Source: Streptomyces albogriseolus
Lineage (GTDB): Bacteria > Actinomycetota > Actinomycetes > Streptomycetales > Streptomycetaceae
Reading direction: 5' to 3'
Length of the DNA stretch: 64,000 bases
Assembly: GCA_014650475.1 (NCBI GenBank)
Contig: BMVA01000009.1
Span: forward strand, 248,001-312,000
This document shows, in pieces, positions 38,916-47,436 of the stretch. A program made the position numbers and the translations under genes. Positions within the stretch are counted from its first letter, which is position 1; every line of letters starts with the position of its first letter. The notes under the pieces were generated by a model. The model had not been told where the DNA came from. It saw only the letters and a program-made list of their open reading frames with translations, and ran no database searches.

Positions 38916-39302
38916 GTGAGGGGAGGCGCGGTGGTGCGGTGGCGGGACGGGCGTGGGGAGTTGGTCGTGCTGCGGCCGGACGGGGGCGTCAGCGCGCGGG
39001 TGCCGTTGGAGGTCGCGGCGTCCTATCGGGCGCGGACGCGGGGGTTGCTCGGGCGGGACGCCCTGGAGGGAGCCCTGTTGCTCTCGCCCGCCAACAGCAT
39101 CCACACCTTCCGTATGCGCATGCCCATCGACGTCGCCTACCTGGACCGGCGGCTCCGCGTGCTCGCCGTGCGCACCATGCCGCCCGGACGGCTGGGGCGG
39201 CCGCGCGTCCGGGCGCGGCATGTGGTCGAGGCCGAGGCGGGCGCCATGGCGGGATGGGGGCTTGGCGTGGGGGCGGTGGTGGAGGTCCGTGCACTCCGCT
39301 GA
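38916..39302 (+). CDS. DUF192 family protein
   Basis: A 128-residue DUF192 protein. The hallmark region runs from TRGLLGRDALEGALLLSPANS through SIHTFRMRMPIDVAYLDR to VVEAEAGAMAGWGLGVG, matching the (T/S)RGLMGR ... HTFFM..PIDVVFLD pattern of the family. The role is unknown; some members are near secretion genes. No signal peptide is present. GTG 38916 is used; GTG 38931 is an alternative. It converges on the OmpA-type gene with 6 bp between stops. Confidence 0.8.
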   Translation: MRGGAVVRWRDGRGELVVLRPDGGVSARVPLEVAASYRARTRGLLGRDALEGALLLSPANSIHTFRMRMPIDVAYLDRRLRVLAVRTMPPGRLGRPRVRARHVVEAEAGAMAGWGLGVGAVVEVRALR

Positions 39303-39308
39303 GCCGGC

Positions 39309-39923
39309 TCAGTTCTCCCCTCGCGGGAACGAGATCTCCACCCGCCGGTTCTTCTTCCGGCCCTCTTCCGTCGAGTTGTCCGCGATCGGGTAGTCCTCGC
39401 CGTACCCACGCACTTCGTACGTGATGTTCGCGTCGCTCAGCTCCTGTTCCAGGATGCCGTGCACCGCGTTGGCCCGCTTGCGGGACAGCACGTCGCCGTG
39501 GGCGGACGAGCCGAGGTTGTCCGTGAACCCGAAGACGCGGATGCGGGACGCGTTCTGCGTCTTGATCTCGTTCGCGATGACGCTGATGCGGGCCCTCGCC
39601 TGTCCGGAGATCCTGGCGCTGTCCTTGCCGAAGAGGACCTCCGCCTGGAGGGCGAACGTCACGTTCGTGTTCGTGTCCTCGCGGCGCTCGTCCCCGCTCT
39701 GGTCCTCGACGACGGACTTGATGTCCAGCACCTTCGGCTCGGCGAGGGTGGCCCCGTCGGGGAGCTTCAGGTCGGGGTCGTTGGGGTCCAGTTCCACGGG
39801 CGCGGAGGCACTGGCTTCCGTGCCCGGCGGGACGCTCGGTCCGTCGTCGGCGCGGGCCACGGCCGGGCCGGCGGCCAGCAGCGTGGCGAGCGTGCCGATG
39901 AGAAGGAGGCGCGTGTGTGTCAT
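39309..39923 (-). CDS. OmpA-family peptidoglycan-binding protein (Tad locus)
   Basis: A 204-residue exported protein. Signal peptide ~1-25 (LLIGTLATLLAAGPAVARA), an acidic linker, then an OmpA/MotB C-terminal domain at ~90-200 with VFGFTDNLGSSAHGDVLSRKRANAVHGIL, the peptidoglycan-contact signature (Asp and Arg), and GYGEDYPIADNSTEEGRKKNRRVEI. In a Gram-positive it would tether to the wall and could anchor the pilus apparatus. ATG 39921-39923 has GTGAGGCAGGG in front and is 7 bp from the upstream gene; it is the last gene of the Tad run. Confidence 0.87.
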   Translation of the reverse strand: MTHTRLLLIGTLATLLAAGPAVARADDGPSVPPGTEASASAPVELDPNDPDLKLPDGATLAEPKVLDIKSVVEDQSGDERREDTNTNVTFALQAEVLFGKDSARISGQARARISVIANEIKTQNASRIRVFGFTDNLGSSAHGDVLSRKRANAVHGILEQELSDANITYEVRGYGEDYPIADNSTEEGRKKNRRVEISFPRGEN

Positions 39924-39930
39924 CCCTGCC

Positions 39931-40512
39931 TCACCCAGAGATCTGGATGGTGCCGCTGGCGAACATGGGCAACTGGATGGACACCTCGACCGTGTCGGTG
40001 GGCGGCGCGGGGAACTGCATGAAGACCGGCACCGACTCACCCGACTTGATGCCGGTGATGCCCGTGGTCGTCAGAGGGCGGCCGTCCGTGTCACGCAGGA
40101 CGTAGTAGCGCTTCTTGCCCTTGCTGTCGACCAACGTCGCCCCGCCGAGCGACCGACCGTTGCGGATGACCTCGGTCTCGTTGCCACTCAGCTGCGCGGG
40201 CAGGTTCAGCGACTTGTCACTGTCGTTCTTCAGGGTCCCGTTGACCGTGACGAAGCCGCCGTCGTCCCGCTCGGCCGAGGTGACCTGGAGCAGCAAGCCG
40301 TCCGGCCCCCTGAGCTCCGCGAGCGTCTCCGTGGCTTCGTTTTCCTGAGTGCTCGGTTCGGACCCGCGTTCCTGTGATGCGGACGCGGTGCTCTCCGGCT
40401 TGCCGTCGTCGTCCCCGCCACCGCCGCAGCCGGCCACGCCCAGGGCCAGTCCGGCCGCAACAACCAGCGCGACGGCCCCGCTACGGGCCCTCGTTGTGAA
40501 CCGAACGCTCAT
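39931..40512 (-). CDS. Lipoprotein of unknown function (Tad locus)
   Basis: A 193-residue predicted lipoprotein. Signal and lipobox GLALGVAGC around residues 18-29, an Asp/Ser/Glu linker, then a beta-rich domain (LLLQVTSAERDDGGFVTVNGTLKNDSDKSLNLP) with an immunoglobulin-like pattern resembling DUF4352 or FxLYD domains. ATG 40510-40512 is preferred; ATG 40519-40521 has its Shine-Dalgarno directly against it. It sits between the pseudopilin-like gene and the OmpA gene. Confidence 0.82.
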   Translation of the reverse strand: MSVRFTTRARSGAVALVVAAGLALGVAGCGGGGDDDGKPESTASASQERGSEPSTQENEATETLAELRGPDGLLLQVTSAERDDGGFVTVNGTLKNDSDKSLNLPAQLSGNETEVIRNGRSLGGATLVDSKGKKRYYVLRDTDGRPLTTTGITGIKSGESVPVFMQFPAPPTDTVEVSIQLPMFASGTIQISG

Positions 40513-40545
40513 ACCCTGCATCCTCAGTCACTCGTCGTTAGCTTG

Positions 40546-41160
40546 TCAGTCGGCCAGGTGAACGTCGAAAAGGTCCTCGGGCTTCGGCAGCAGGTCCTCG
40601 GGCGCCTCGGGGTCCAGCTCCCAGTCGGTCCCGCCCTTGCAATTGAGCGTCGGGAGCCTTTCCTCTTCGTCGGCTTCCTCTCCCCCGGCGGGTAGTTCGA
40701 AGCCGCAGCGTGGCTCGATCACCGCGCTGGCCGTCGCCCTTGACCTCTTCGTCTCGGTGCCGGGCACGATGGAATCACCGACCGTCTTGTTCGTCTGCAC
40801 TTCGACCGTGTAGCCGAGGAGACCGTCCGCATCGCAGCTCAGGACCGTCGCGTCGTTGGCGGCAGCCAGCTGCTCGGCCCTCCAGCACGACGGTGTCAGC
40901 CCTTCCGCCATGCCATCGAAGATGTCCTGCCACTTCTCGGGGTCGAGGAGGTTTTCCACCCACGCCCCGGACAGCTGGTCGCGCCTCTCCTGTGCGGCTG
41001 CGAGAGCCGCAGCGTCGGCGGCGGTCTGCGCGCCGTTCCGGTTCGCTGCAGCCTGACCGACGGCCAGGTACGCGAACGCGAGAAAGAGCAGACCCCCCAC
41101 CACCGTGATGTAGATGGGAAAGGCCTGCCCGGAATCGGCGATGTGCCGCCGACGGGTCAG
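40546..41160 (-). CDS. TadE/TadG-like pseudopilin with atypical processing site
   Basis: About 204 residues: a short basic head, GQAFPIYITVVGGLLFLAFAY membrane segment split here for length, NGAQTAADAAALAAAQERRDQ helix, then an extracellular domain with several cysteines and an acidic tail. The open frame has no ATG, GTG or TTG before the membrane segment; a CTG at 41158-41160 overlapping the Flp stop (CTGA) is the best start, with GTG 41101-41103 as fallback that would cut the pilin-like head. At the processing site G-QAFPIY, position +5 is Ile instead of Glu. Confidence 0.72.
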   Translation of the reverse strand: MTRRRHIADSGQAFPIYITVVGGLLFLAFAYLAVGQAAANRNGAQTAADAAALAAAQERRDQLSGAWVENLLDPEKWQDIFDGMAEGLTPSCWRAEQLAAANDATVLSCDADGLLGYTVEVQTNKTVGDSIVPGTETKRSRATASAVIEPRCGFELPAGGEEADEEERLPTLNCKGGTDWELDPEAPEDLLPKPEDLFDVHLAD

Positions 41161-41357
41161 ATGCCGGTGACCTCGCTGATCTTGTCGGTGATGGCATTGA
41201 AGATCGTCTGCCCGATATCCGTCCCCGTGATCGCCAGCACAATAGCCACCACCACCGCGATGATCCCCAGGTACTCCACCGCCGTCTGCCCCCGGTCGTC
41301 GCGACGGGATGCGCGGGACTGGAGGTGCCTGACCGTCGTGTTGATCCAGTTGCCCAT
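41157..41357 (-). CDS. flp: Flp/type IVb pilin
   Basis: A 66-residue prepilin. The basic leader (NWINTTVRHLQSRASRRDDR) is followed by the cleavage motif G-QTAVEY, Glu at +5 and Tyr at +6, and a continuous hydrophobic helix (LGIIAVVVAIVLAITG). The short mature size (~40 residues) is typical of Flp. ATG 41355-41357 has GGAGGGG six bases upstream, a strong site suiting a major subunit. It is separated by 150 bp from the response regulator gene, so it may have its own promoter. Confidence 0.92.
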   Translation of the reverse strand: MGNWINTTVRHLQSRASRRDDRGQTAVEYLGIIAVVVAIVLAITGTDIGQTIFNAITDKISEVTGI

Positions 41358-41507
41358 GGTGTTCCCCTCCGGCTGACGCGGTGGCGGCCTGGGTGCCGGG
41401 GCCGCTGTCGACCTCGGCACCGTACGAGGGGTTGGTCAGGCCCCTCAAGGGCCCCGGGGCCCATTTCCGGACCCAAGGGCGGGCCCATCGCGTCGTCGGC
41501 GTGCGCC

Positions 41508-42311
41508 TCACCACCGGTCACCTCCGTCCCGGGCCGGACCCCGCCGCGTCCCGAGCCACTTGGCCGTGGCCTCGGAGCGGCTCGTGCTGTGCAGCTTCGC
41601 GAAGATGCGGTTGATGTGGTTCTTGACCGTCTTCTCGCTGATGAAGCAGGTGGCGGCGATCTGCTGGTTGCTCATGCCGGACGCGATGAGCTCCATGATC
41701 TCCGCCTCCCTCGCGCTCAGCCCGTACGTCGACCTGCCAGACACCGACTGTGCCATATCTGGTTGCAGTTGCGAAAGGTTTTCCGTAGAAGTAGGTCCGG
41801 CATTCAGCCAACGCCTCCCAGACGCAGCGCCGGAAGCGGAGTCGCCCGTGCCCCCCGCCCGCAATTGCGCCAGCAACCTCCCCGCCGCCGTCGGCGTCAA
41901 GTGCGGCCTCCCCCGCCTCGCGTCCCGGACCGCCGTCACCAGTTCGTCGGGGGTGAACTCGCCGTGCACCAGGTACCCGTTCGCACCCCGGCGCAGTGCC
42001 TCGTGGACGATGTCCGACTCCCCGCTGTACGTCAGCATCAGGACCGCCGTGAGCGGCACCAGGTGAGGGAGGGCCGTGAGGCCGTCCACCCCCGGCATGC
42101 GGACGTCCAGCAGCACCACGTCGGGGAGGTGGGCGAGCGTCGCCTCGTACGCCTTCCTGCCGTCCGCCGCCTCCGCCACCACCTCCAGGTCCTCGCGGCC
42201 GGAGAGGAGGGCCGTCAACCCCGCGCGGACCACCGGGTTGTCGTCGGCCACGACCAGCCGTAGAGGGTCGGGAGGCGGCACCTCCCCGAACGGGTCCCGT
42301 TCACCGCTCAT
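41508..42311 (-). CDS. NarL/LuxR-type response regulator in the Tad locus
   Basis: A 267-residue two-component regulator. Receiver domain at ~16-135 with VVADDNPVVRAGL acidic pocket and phospho-acceptor D69 (VVLLDVRMPGVDG), a long linker, and a LuxR HTH at ~200-258 (LSAREAEIMELIASGMSNQQIA, FISEKTVKNHINRIF). Its ATG overlaps the kinase stop by 11 bp. It presumably controls the pilus genes and possibly the downstream flp unit. Confidence 0.92.
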   Translation of the reverse strand: MSGERDPFGEVPPPDPLRLVVADDNPVVRAGLTALLSGREDLEVVAEAADGRKAYEATLAHLPDVVLLDVRMPGVDGLTALPHLVPLTAVLMLTYSGESDIVHEALRRGANGYLVHGEFTPDELVTAVRDARRGRPHLTPTAAGRLLAQLRAGGTGDSASGAASGRRWLNAGPTSTENLSQLQPDMAQSVSGRSTYGLSAREAEIMELIASGMSNQQIAATCFISEKTVKNHINRIFAKLHSTSRSEATAKWLGTRRGPARDGGDRW

Positions 42312-43740
42312 GGCGGACCTCCGTCCTCGGTAACGCGAGCGGCCACTCCACCCGCACCTCCGTGCCGCGCCCCCGTTCGCCCCGTCCGAAGCTGATGCGC
42401 GCCCCGACCGAGGCGGCCCGTTCGGCCATGCCCACCAGGCCGAAGTGGCCCGAGCGGCGCAGGCGGTCGAGGTCGGGAGGGGCGGGGAGGCCGGGCAGGC
42501 CCGTGCCGTCGTCGCGGACGCTGACCGTCAGAACGCCGGCCTGAACGGCGGCCCGTACGTCCATTCGAGCCGCCCGTGCGTGACGGTGGGCGTTCTCCAT
42601 CGCCTCCTCGGTGATGGAGAGGAGCTGGCGGGCCACCGCCGGGGGCACCCGCAGAGGCCGACCGCCCTCACCCGTCCTCGCGTACGTCACCGGCGCCCCG
42701 CTCCGCGCCCTGAAGTCCCGCACCGCACACGCCAGCTCCCCCAGCACGTCCACCGCCCGCCCCGGCTCCCCCTGCCTCCGCAGGTCCGTCAGCAGTTCCC
42801 GCGACTCGGCGGCCGCCCTCCGCGCGGACCGCGCGACCAGTTCCGCCTGGCGTTTGACCAGGGCCGGGTCCATACGGGCGGCGCCCGCCGAGCAGGCCAG
42901 GCCGTCGGCCGCCAGGGCGACCCCGTGCAGCGTCTTGGCCACCGAGTCGTGCATCTCCCGGGCCAGACGCGCCCGTTCGGCGTCGACCGCCTCCGTGACC
43001 GCGAGCCGGGCCCGGACCGCGGCCAGGGCGCGGGTCGCCTCGCCGAGGTGGAGCATCAGCTTGCGCAGGCTGGAGCCGACCGCCCCCGCGATCACGCACA
43101 GGCCGGGCAGGATCAGCGTCTCGGCGGGTTCCGTGTGCGGGTTGTCCAGCGTGGCGTGGACGAGCAGCAGGATCACGCCCTGGAGCGAGGCGAAGACGGC
43201 CGCGCCGCGCCAGCCGTAGATGAGGCCCGCGAGCAGCGGCGTGCAGACGCTGACGTAGGCGAGGGTGGTGTCGGGGCCGGCGGAGACCAGCAGCAGCGCG
43301 CCGAAGAGGGTGTCCGCCGCGAGGAGGGTGGGGTGGCGCAGGAGGAGGGGGCCGAAGCGCTCCCAGTCGCGGAAGAGGGCGTACGACACCATGAAGGTGA
43401 CGACGACCGCGCTGCCGACCAGGCGTACGCCCCAGCCGGGGCCCGCGTTGAGCAGGGCGGACGGGGCGGCCACGGCGATCATCGCGAGCCGGAAGCCGAA
43501 GGCCTGCCGGCACAGTGCCTGGAGGGCGTTCACCTGGAGCTGGGTGTCCGTGACCGGTGGGGCGGGCGGCTCCTGGGGGACGCGAGGCGCGTGCGGCGGA
43601 ACCGCCGTCCCCGCCACCCCCTGCGGCGTCCGCGCGCGCACGGCGACCGGCGCGACCGGCCCCGCCCCCGCCCGCCGTCGAAGAGCCGGGCCGCGGCGCC
43701 GCCGCCACGCCCGTCCCCTTCGTGTCCGCGTCGTCGTCAT
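42301..43740 (-). CDS. Sensor histidine kinase in the Tad locus
   Basis: A 479-residue NarX-type kinase. A Pro/Arg-rich 60-residue head is followed by about six membrane helices (80-235) with no large external loop, suggesting membrane-state sensing. HisKA_3 has phospho-acceptor H264 (AREMHDSVAKTLHGVAL) and the HATPase domain has ENAHRHARAARMDV (N box), VRDDGTGLPGLP (G1) and GHFGLVGMAERAASVGA. It starts 16 bp after tadC, in the same run. Confidence 0.92.
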   Translation of the reverse strand: MTTTRTRRGRAWRRRRGPALRRRAGAGPVAPVAVRARTPQGVAGTAVPPHAPRVPQEPPAPPVTDTQLQVNALQALCRQAFGFRLAMIAVAAPSALLNAGPGWGVRLVGSAVVVTFMVSYALFRDWERFGPLLLRHPTLLAADTLFGALLLVSAGPDTTLAYVSVCTPLLAGLIYGWRGAAVFASLQGVILLLVHATLDNPHTEPAETLILPGLCVIAGAVGSSLRKLMLHLGEATRALAAVRARLAVTEAVDAERARLAREMHDSVAKTLHGVALAADGLACSAGAARMDPALVKRQAELVARSARRAAAESRELLTDLRRQGEPGRAVDVLGELACAVRDFRARSGAPVTYARTGEGGRPLRVPPAVARQLLSITEEAMENAHRHARAARMDVRAAVQAGVLTVSVRDDGTGLPGLPAPPDLDRLRRSGHFGLVGMAERAASVGARISFGRGERGRGTEVRVEWPLALPRTEVRHER

Positions 43741-43756
43741 CGCACTCCGTCTCCCG

Positions 43757-44644
43757 TCACTCGCCCGTGAGCGAGCCGAAGTCGGTGCCGGAGCCGAGGA
43801 TCAGGCCGGCTCCGAGAAGGATCATCGTGGCCGGGACCATGAAGGTGGTGATCATCAAGGTGGCCTTGGGGACCGCGCGGGCCGCCTTGCGGCGGGCGTT
43901 CTGCGCGTCCGTGCGGCGCATGTCCTTGGCGAGCGCCACCAGTGTGTCCACGATCGGCGCGCCCAGCTCCTCGCCCTGCTGGAGGGCGGTGACGAACATG
44001 GCGACCTGCTCGGAGTCGTTGCGGCGGCGCAGTTCGGCGAAGGCCTGCCGCCGGCTCATGCCGAGGTCCATCTGGCGCAGGGTGATGCGCAGTTCGTCCG
44101 CCCAGGGGCCCTCGTACTGGGAGGAGACGCGTTCCAGGGCCTGGCGGAAGCCCAGGCCCGCGCTGACCACGACGGCGAGGACGTCGAGGAAGTCGGGCAG
44201 GGTCCGCTCGATGACGTCCTTGCGGACGCGGATCGCCGACCAGATGCCGACCTCCGTCCAGAACGCGCCGAACGCGAGCAGCAGCAGCGCCACGAACAGC
44301 TGGCCGCGCATCAGGAACACCAGGAAGCCGAAGCCGCCGAGGGCGCCGTAGACGGCGCGGCGGGCGGCGTAGCGGTGGATGGTGAGGCCGCCGGGGTTGC
44401 CCGCCAGGTCGATCCTGCGGCGGTACCTGGCGACCTGCTTCGGTCCCATGAGCCGCAGGACGGCGGGTGCGTAGCGCATGCCCATGCGGTCGATGAGGGA
44501 GTCGACCGCGCCGGTGCGGGTGGAGCCGACCTCCAGGGCGAGCATCAGGTCGCCGGGGAGTTTCGCCTCCGCCCGGTACATGCGGAGGCCGGCGAAGACG
44601 CCGCACACGGCGAGGGCCATGAGCGCGGCGAGCAGGAGTGCCAT
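43757..44644 (-). CDS. tadC: TadC-like type II secretion F-domain protein
   Basis: A 295-residue inner-membrane platform protein. Four helices: one at the N-terminus (~4-20), two around 95-135, and a C-terminal one (~265-285). The T2SSF domain has VIERTLPDFLDVLAVVVSAGLGFRQAL, ELRITLRQMDLGMSRRQAFAEL and FVTALQQGEELGAPIVDTLVALA. It pairs with TadB around the CpaF ATPase to drive pilin insertion. It follows tadB by 19 bp. Confidence 0.92.
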   Translation of the reverse strand: MALLLAALMALAVCGVFAGLRMYRAEAKLPGDLMLALEVGSTRTGAVDSLIDRMGMRYAPAVLRLMGPKQVARYRRRIDLAGNPGGLTIHRYAARRAVYGALGGFGFLVFLMRGQLFVALLLLAFGAFWTEVGIWSAIRVRKDVIERTLPDFLDVLAVVVSAGLGFRQALERVSSQYEGPWADELRITLRQMDLGMSRRQAFAELRRRNDSEQVAMFVTALQQGEELGAPIVDTLVALAKDMRRTDAQNARRKAARAVPKATLMITTFMVPATMILLGAGLILGSGTDFGSLTGE

Positions 44645-44663
44645 GTCGTCGTCCCCTTCCGGC

Positions 44664-45608
44664 TCAGACGTCGATGCGGGACAGGCGGCGGATGAGCAGG
44701 AAGCCGACGGCGTACAGGCCGAAGGCGACGAGGACCGCGATCTGTCCGGCCGTCGATCCGGTCATGCGCTCCAGGGCGCCGTCCTTCACCCCGTTCATCA
44801 GGAACAGCGAGCCGACGCCGAGCACGGGCACGGCGTAGGAGGTCATGCTGACCTGGGAGAGCTGGGTGCGGACCTCGCGCCGGGTCTCCTTGCGTTCCTC
44901 CAGGGTCTCGGTGAGGTTGCGCAGCGCGCTCACCACCTGGCCGCCCGCCCGGTTGGCCAGCACCAGCGTGGTGACGAGGACGACCAGTTCGCGGGAGGGG
45001 AGGCGGTCGGAGAGTTCGCCGAGGGCGTCCTCCATGGAGGCGCCCATCGCCAGCTGGTTGGCCACCTTGGCGAGTTCCTCGCCGGCCGGGGCCTCCAGCT
45101 CCTCGGCGGCGATGCCGAGGGCGGTGCGCAGGGCGAGGCCCGCCTGGGTGGCGTTGGCGAGGATGCGGGCCAGCTCGGGAAGCTGGTTGATGAACCGCTC
45201 GATGCGTTTCTGCCGCTGCCAGTCGAGGAACTGCACGGCCGCCCAGACGCCGAGCAGTGCCGCGATCGGGCCGAAGAAGGGCGCGAGGGCGGCCTGCCCG
45301 GCCAGCCACAGTCCGGCGACGGCGACGAGCATCGCCACGAAGAACTCGCCGGGCGTGACGTCCAGGCCGGTCGCGAGCAGGCGCAGCTCCAGCTTGCGGC
45401 CGAGGCGGGTGCGGCGCAGCCGGCGGTCCAGCGTGGGGAAGCGGCGCCGGCGGCCGGCGGACGGGAGCTCCCCGGTGGCCGACAGCCGGTCCACCAGCGC
45501 CTGCCGCTGCGCCCGGCCCGCCGCGTGGAGGTGCACGCCGGCGACCGCGAGGACGCAGGTCAGCAGGGTGAGGCCGGTGGTCAGCGTGATCAGGTTCTGC
45601 AGCTCCAT
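44664..45608 (-). CDS. tadB: TadB-like type II secretion F-domain protein
   Basis: A 314-residue paralogue of TadC with the T2SSF core FINQLPELARILANATQAGL, LAKVANQLAMGASMEDALGEL and VLANRAGGQVVSALRNLTETL. Helices lie at ~7-25, ~98-135, ~235-255 and ~285-305. It starts 11 bp after cpaF and precedes tadC, the usual Tad order. Confidence 0.92.
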   Translation of the reverse strand: MELQNLITLTTGLTLLTCVLAVAGVHLHAAGRAQRQALVDRLSATGELPSAGRRRRFPTLDRRLRRTRLGRKLELRLLATGLDVTPGEFFVAMLVAVAGLWLAGQAALAPFFGPIAALLGVWAAVQFLDWQRQKRIERFINQLPELARILANATQAGLALRTALGIAAEELEAPAGEELAKVANQLAMGASMEDALGELSDRLPSRELVVLVTTLVLANRAGGQVVSALRNLTETLEERKETRREVRTQLSQVSMTSYAVPVLGVGSLFLMNGVKDGALERMTGSTAGQIAVLVAFGLYAVGFLLIRRLSRIDV

Positions 45609-45619
45609 GGGGGCGGTAC

Positions 45620-46957
45620 CTACCTGGCTTCTCGGGTGGCGAGCTGGTCGGCGGTGTGGGCGATGCCGAACGCCTGGGGGACGGGCTGGCCGGCCATGTA
45701 GAGGCGGTCGGCGGTCCGCCGGGGCAGGGGGTGGTGGACGTAGGAGCCGTGGACGCGGCCGTCGGGGGTCATCGGGAGCGCGTCGAAGCGGGCGGCCGTG
45801 GCCAGCCGGTACGGCTCCCCGCCGTGGCTCTCCAGCAGGGCGATCTCGGTGATGCGGCGGGCCCCGTCGGCGAACCGGGTGAGCTGGACGATCACGTCGA
45901 CGGCGCTGTTGATCTGGTCGTGCAGGGCGACGAAGGGGATCTCCACGTCGGACATGGAGGCGAGGGTCTGCAGCCGGGTGAGGGCGTCCTCGGCGCTGTT
46001 GGCGTGGACGGTGGCGAGGGAGCCGTCGTGTCCTGTGGACATCGCCTGGAGCATGTCCAGGGACTCGCCGCCGCGGACCTCGCCGACGACGATGCGGTCG
46101 GGCCGCATCCGCAGGGAGTTGCGCACCAGGTCGCGGATGGTGACGCGGCCCTTGCCCTCGACGTTGGGCGGGCGGGACTCGAGGCGGATGACGTGCGGCT
46201 GCTGGAGCTGGAGTTCGGCGGAGTCCTCGATGGTGATGATGCGTTCGCCCTCGGGGATCAGCCCGGACAGGGCGTTGAGGAGGGTCGTCTTCCCGGTGCC
46301 GGTGGCGCCGGAGACGATGATGTTGAAGCGGGCCTGCACCAGTCCGGCCAGCAGGTACAGCATGGGCTCGTCGAGCGAGCCGAGGCCGATCAGCTCCTGG
46401 AGGGTGAAGGAGCGGGGGAAGCGGCGGATGGTGAGGACCGCGCCGGTCAGGGACAGCGGCGGGATGATGACGTTGACGCGCTCCCCGGACGGCAGCCGGG
46501 CGTCGACCATGGGGTTGGACTCGTCGACGCGGCGGTTCACGGTGGAGACGATGCGTTCGATCGTCTGCATCAGCTGGTCGTTGGAGGCGAACCGCAGCGG
46601 CAGCTGCTCCACCCGGCCGCCGCGCTCGACGAAGACGGCGTCCGGGCCGTTCACCATGATCTCGGTGACGGAGGCGTCCTCCAGCAGCGGTTCCAGGATG
46701 CCGAGGCCGAGGGCCTCGTCGACGACGCGGCGGATCAGCTGGGCGCGTTCGACCGTGGACAGGATGGGACCCTCGCGGCTGATGATGTGGCCGAGGACGC
46801 GTTCCAGCCGGGCCCGGCGCTCGGCCGGGGACAGCGCGCTCATCTCCGCGAGGTCGATCTCCTCCAGGAGCTTGGCGCGGTAGGACGCGACGAGGTGGCC
46901 GTCCTCGCCCCGCCCGGTCCTCTCCTCGGGGGAGTTGATGCGTGCCCGCAGGCTCAT
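45620..46957 (-). CDS. cpaF: CpaF/TadA secretion ATPase
   Basis: A 445-residue hexameric ATPase that powers Flp pilus assembly. Walker A GATGTGKTT is at ~217-225; the Asp box (ITIEDSAELQLQQPHV), RMRPDRIVVGEVRGGESLDML Walker B region and the His box (TGHDGSLATVHANSAEDAL) are intact. The N-terminal helical domain (EILGHIISREGPILSTVE-like) is complete. It lies 74 bp downstream of the TadE genes. Confidence 0.94.
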   Translation of the reverse strand: MSLRARINSPEERTGRGEDGHLVASYRAKLLEEIDLAEMSALSPAERRARLERVLGHIISREGPILSTVERAQLIRRVVDEALGLGILEPLLEDASVTEIMVNGPDAVFVERGGRVEQLPLRFASNDQLMQTIERIVSTVNRRVDESNPMVDARLPSGERVNVIIPPLSLTGAVLTIRRFPRSFTLQELIGLGSLDEPMLYLLAGLVQARFNIIVSGATGTGKTTLLNALSGLIPEGERIITIEDSAELQLQQPHVIRLESRPPNVEGKGRVTIRDLVRNSLRMRPDRIVVGEVRGGESLDMLQAMSTGHDGSLATVHANSAEDALTRLQTLASMSDVEIPFVALHDQINSAVDVIVQLTRFADGARRITEIALLESHGGEPYRLATAARFDALPMTPDGRVHGSYVHHPLPRRTADRLYMAGQPVPQAFGIAHTADQLATREAR

Positions 46958-47031
46958 GAGTCGCTCGCTCCTCGTCCTTGTCCCGGTCCCGGTCCTGGTC
47001 CTCGTCGTCGGGCGCTCCGGTGGTGATGGGG

Positions 47032-47433
47032 TCAGTGGTCGACGGGCATCGTGGCGCTCCTTCCCGCCGATCCGAAGTCCCAGCCGGGCACGATCGACGG
47101 GATGTCGACCCGGGCGGTGACGGTGACCTCGTCGCCGCCCTCCGCCGTCCCGCAGGAGGTGCCGCCGGCCAGCCAGGAGCTGACGGCGGCCGCGCAGGCG
47201 GCCTGGGCGCCCTGGTCCAGGGAGGCGCTGCGGGCGCCCGCGCGGGCGGCCGTGCCGGCCTGCTGGGCGGTGTAGGCGATCAGGCCGAGCTGTACGCCGG
47301 CCATCGCCACGATCAGCAGGACCGGCAGGAAGCCCAGGTACTCGATCGCCACCTGCCCGCGGTCACGGCGGCGGCCGTCGCCGCGCCGGTTCGAAAGGTC
47401 GGGTCGGTACGCCATGTCGGGTCGGTACGCCAT
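47032..47433 (-). CDS. TadE-like pseudopilin 1
   Basis: A 133-residue pseudopilin: basic head ending RRRDRG, processing site G-QVAIEY, hydrophobic helix LGFLPVLLIVAMAGVQLGLI, then a cysteine-containing domain (AAQAACAAAVSSWLAGG-like, GTSCGTAEGG). The start ATG lies in an 18-bp tandem duplication, so ATG 47431-47433 and ATG 47413-47415 are both available. The former is one base after the upstream stop (TGACATG) and is preferred. Confidence 0.88.
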   Translation of the reverse strand: MAYRPDMAYRPDLSNRRGDGRRRDRGQVAIEYLGFLPVLLIVAMAGVQLGLIAYTAQQAGTAARAGARSASLDQGAQAACAAAVSSWLAGGTSCGTAEGGDEVTVTARVDIPSIVPGWDFGSAGRSATMPVDH

Positions 47434-47436
47434 GTC
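47401..47436 (-). repeat. 18-bp tandem duplication of a start region
   Basis: GGGTCGGTACGCCATGTC occurs twice without spacing (47401-47418, 47419-47436). It duplicates six codons including the TadE start, giving MAYRPDMAYRPD. Confidence 0.9.

Noticed and set aside
46958-47031. Possible small gene in the GTCCCGGTCCCGGTCC region between cpaF and tadE
   Set aside because: Only 74 bases of simple-sequence repeat without a start and ribosome-binding site pair.
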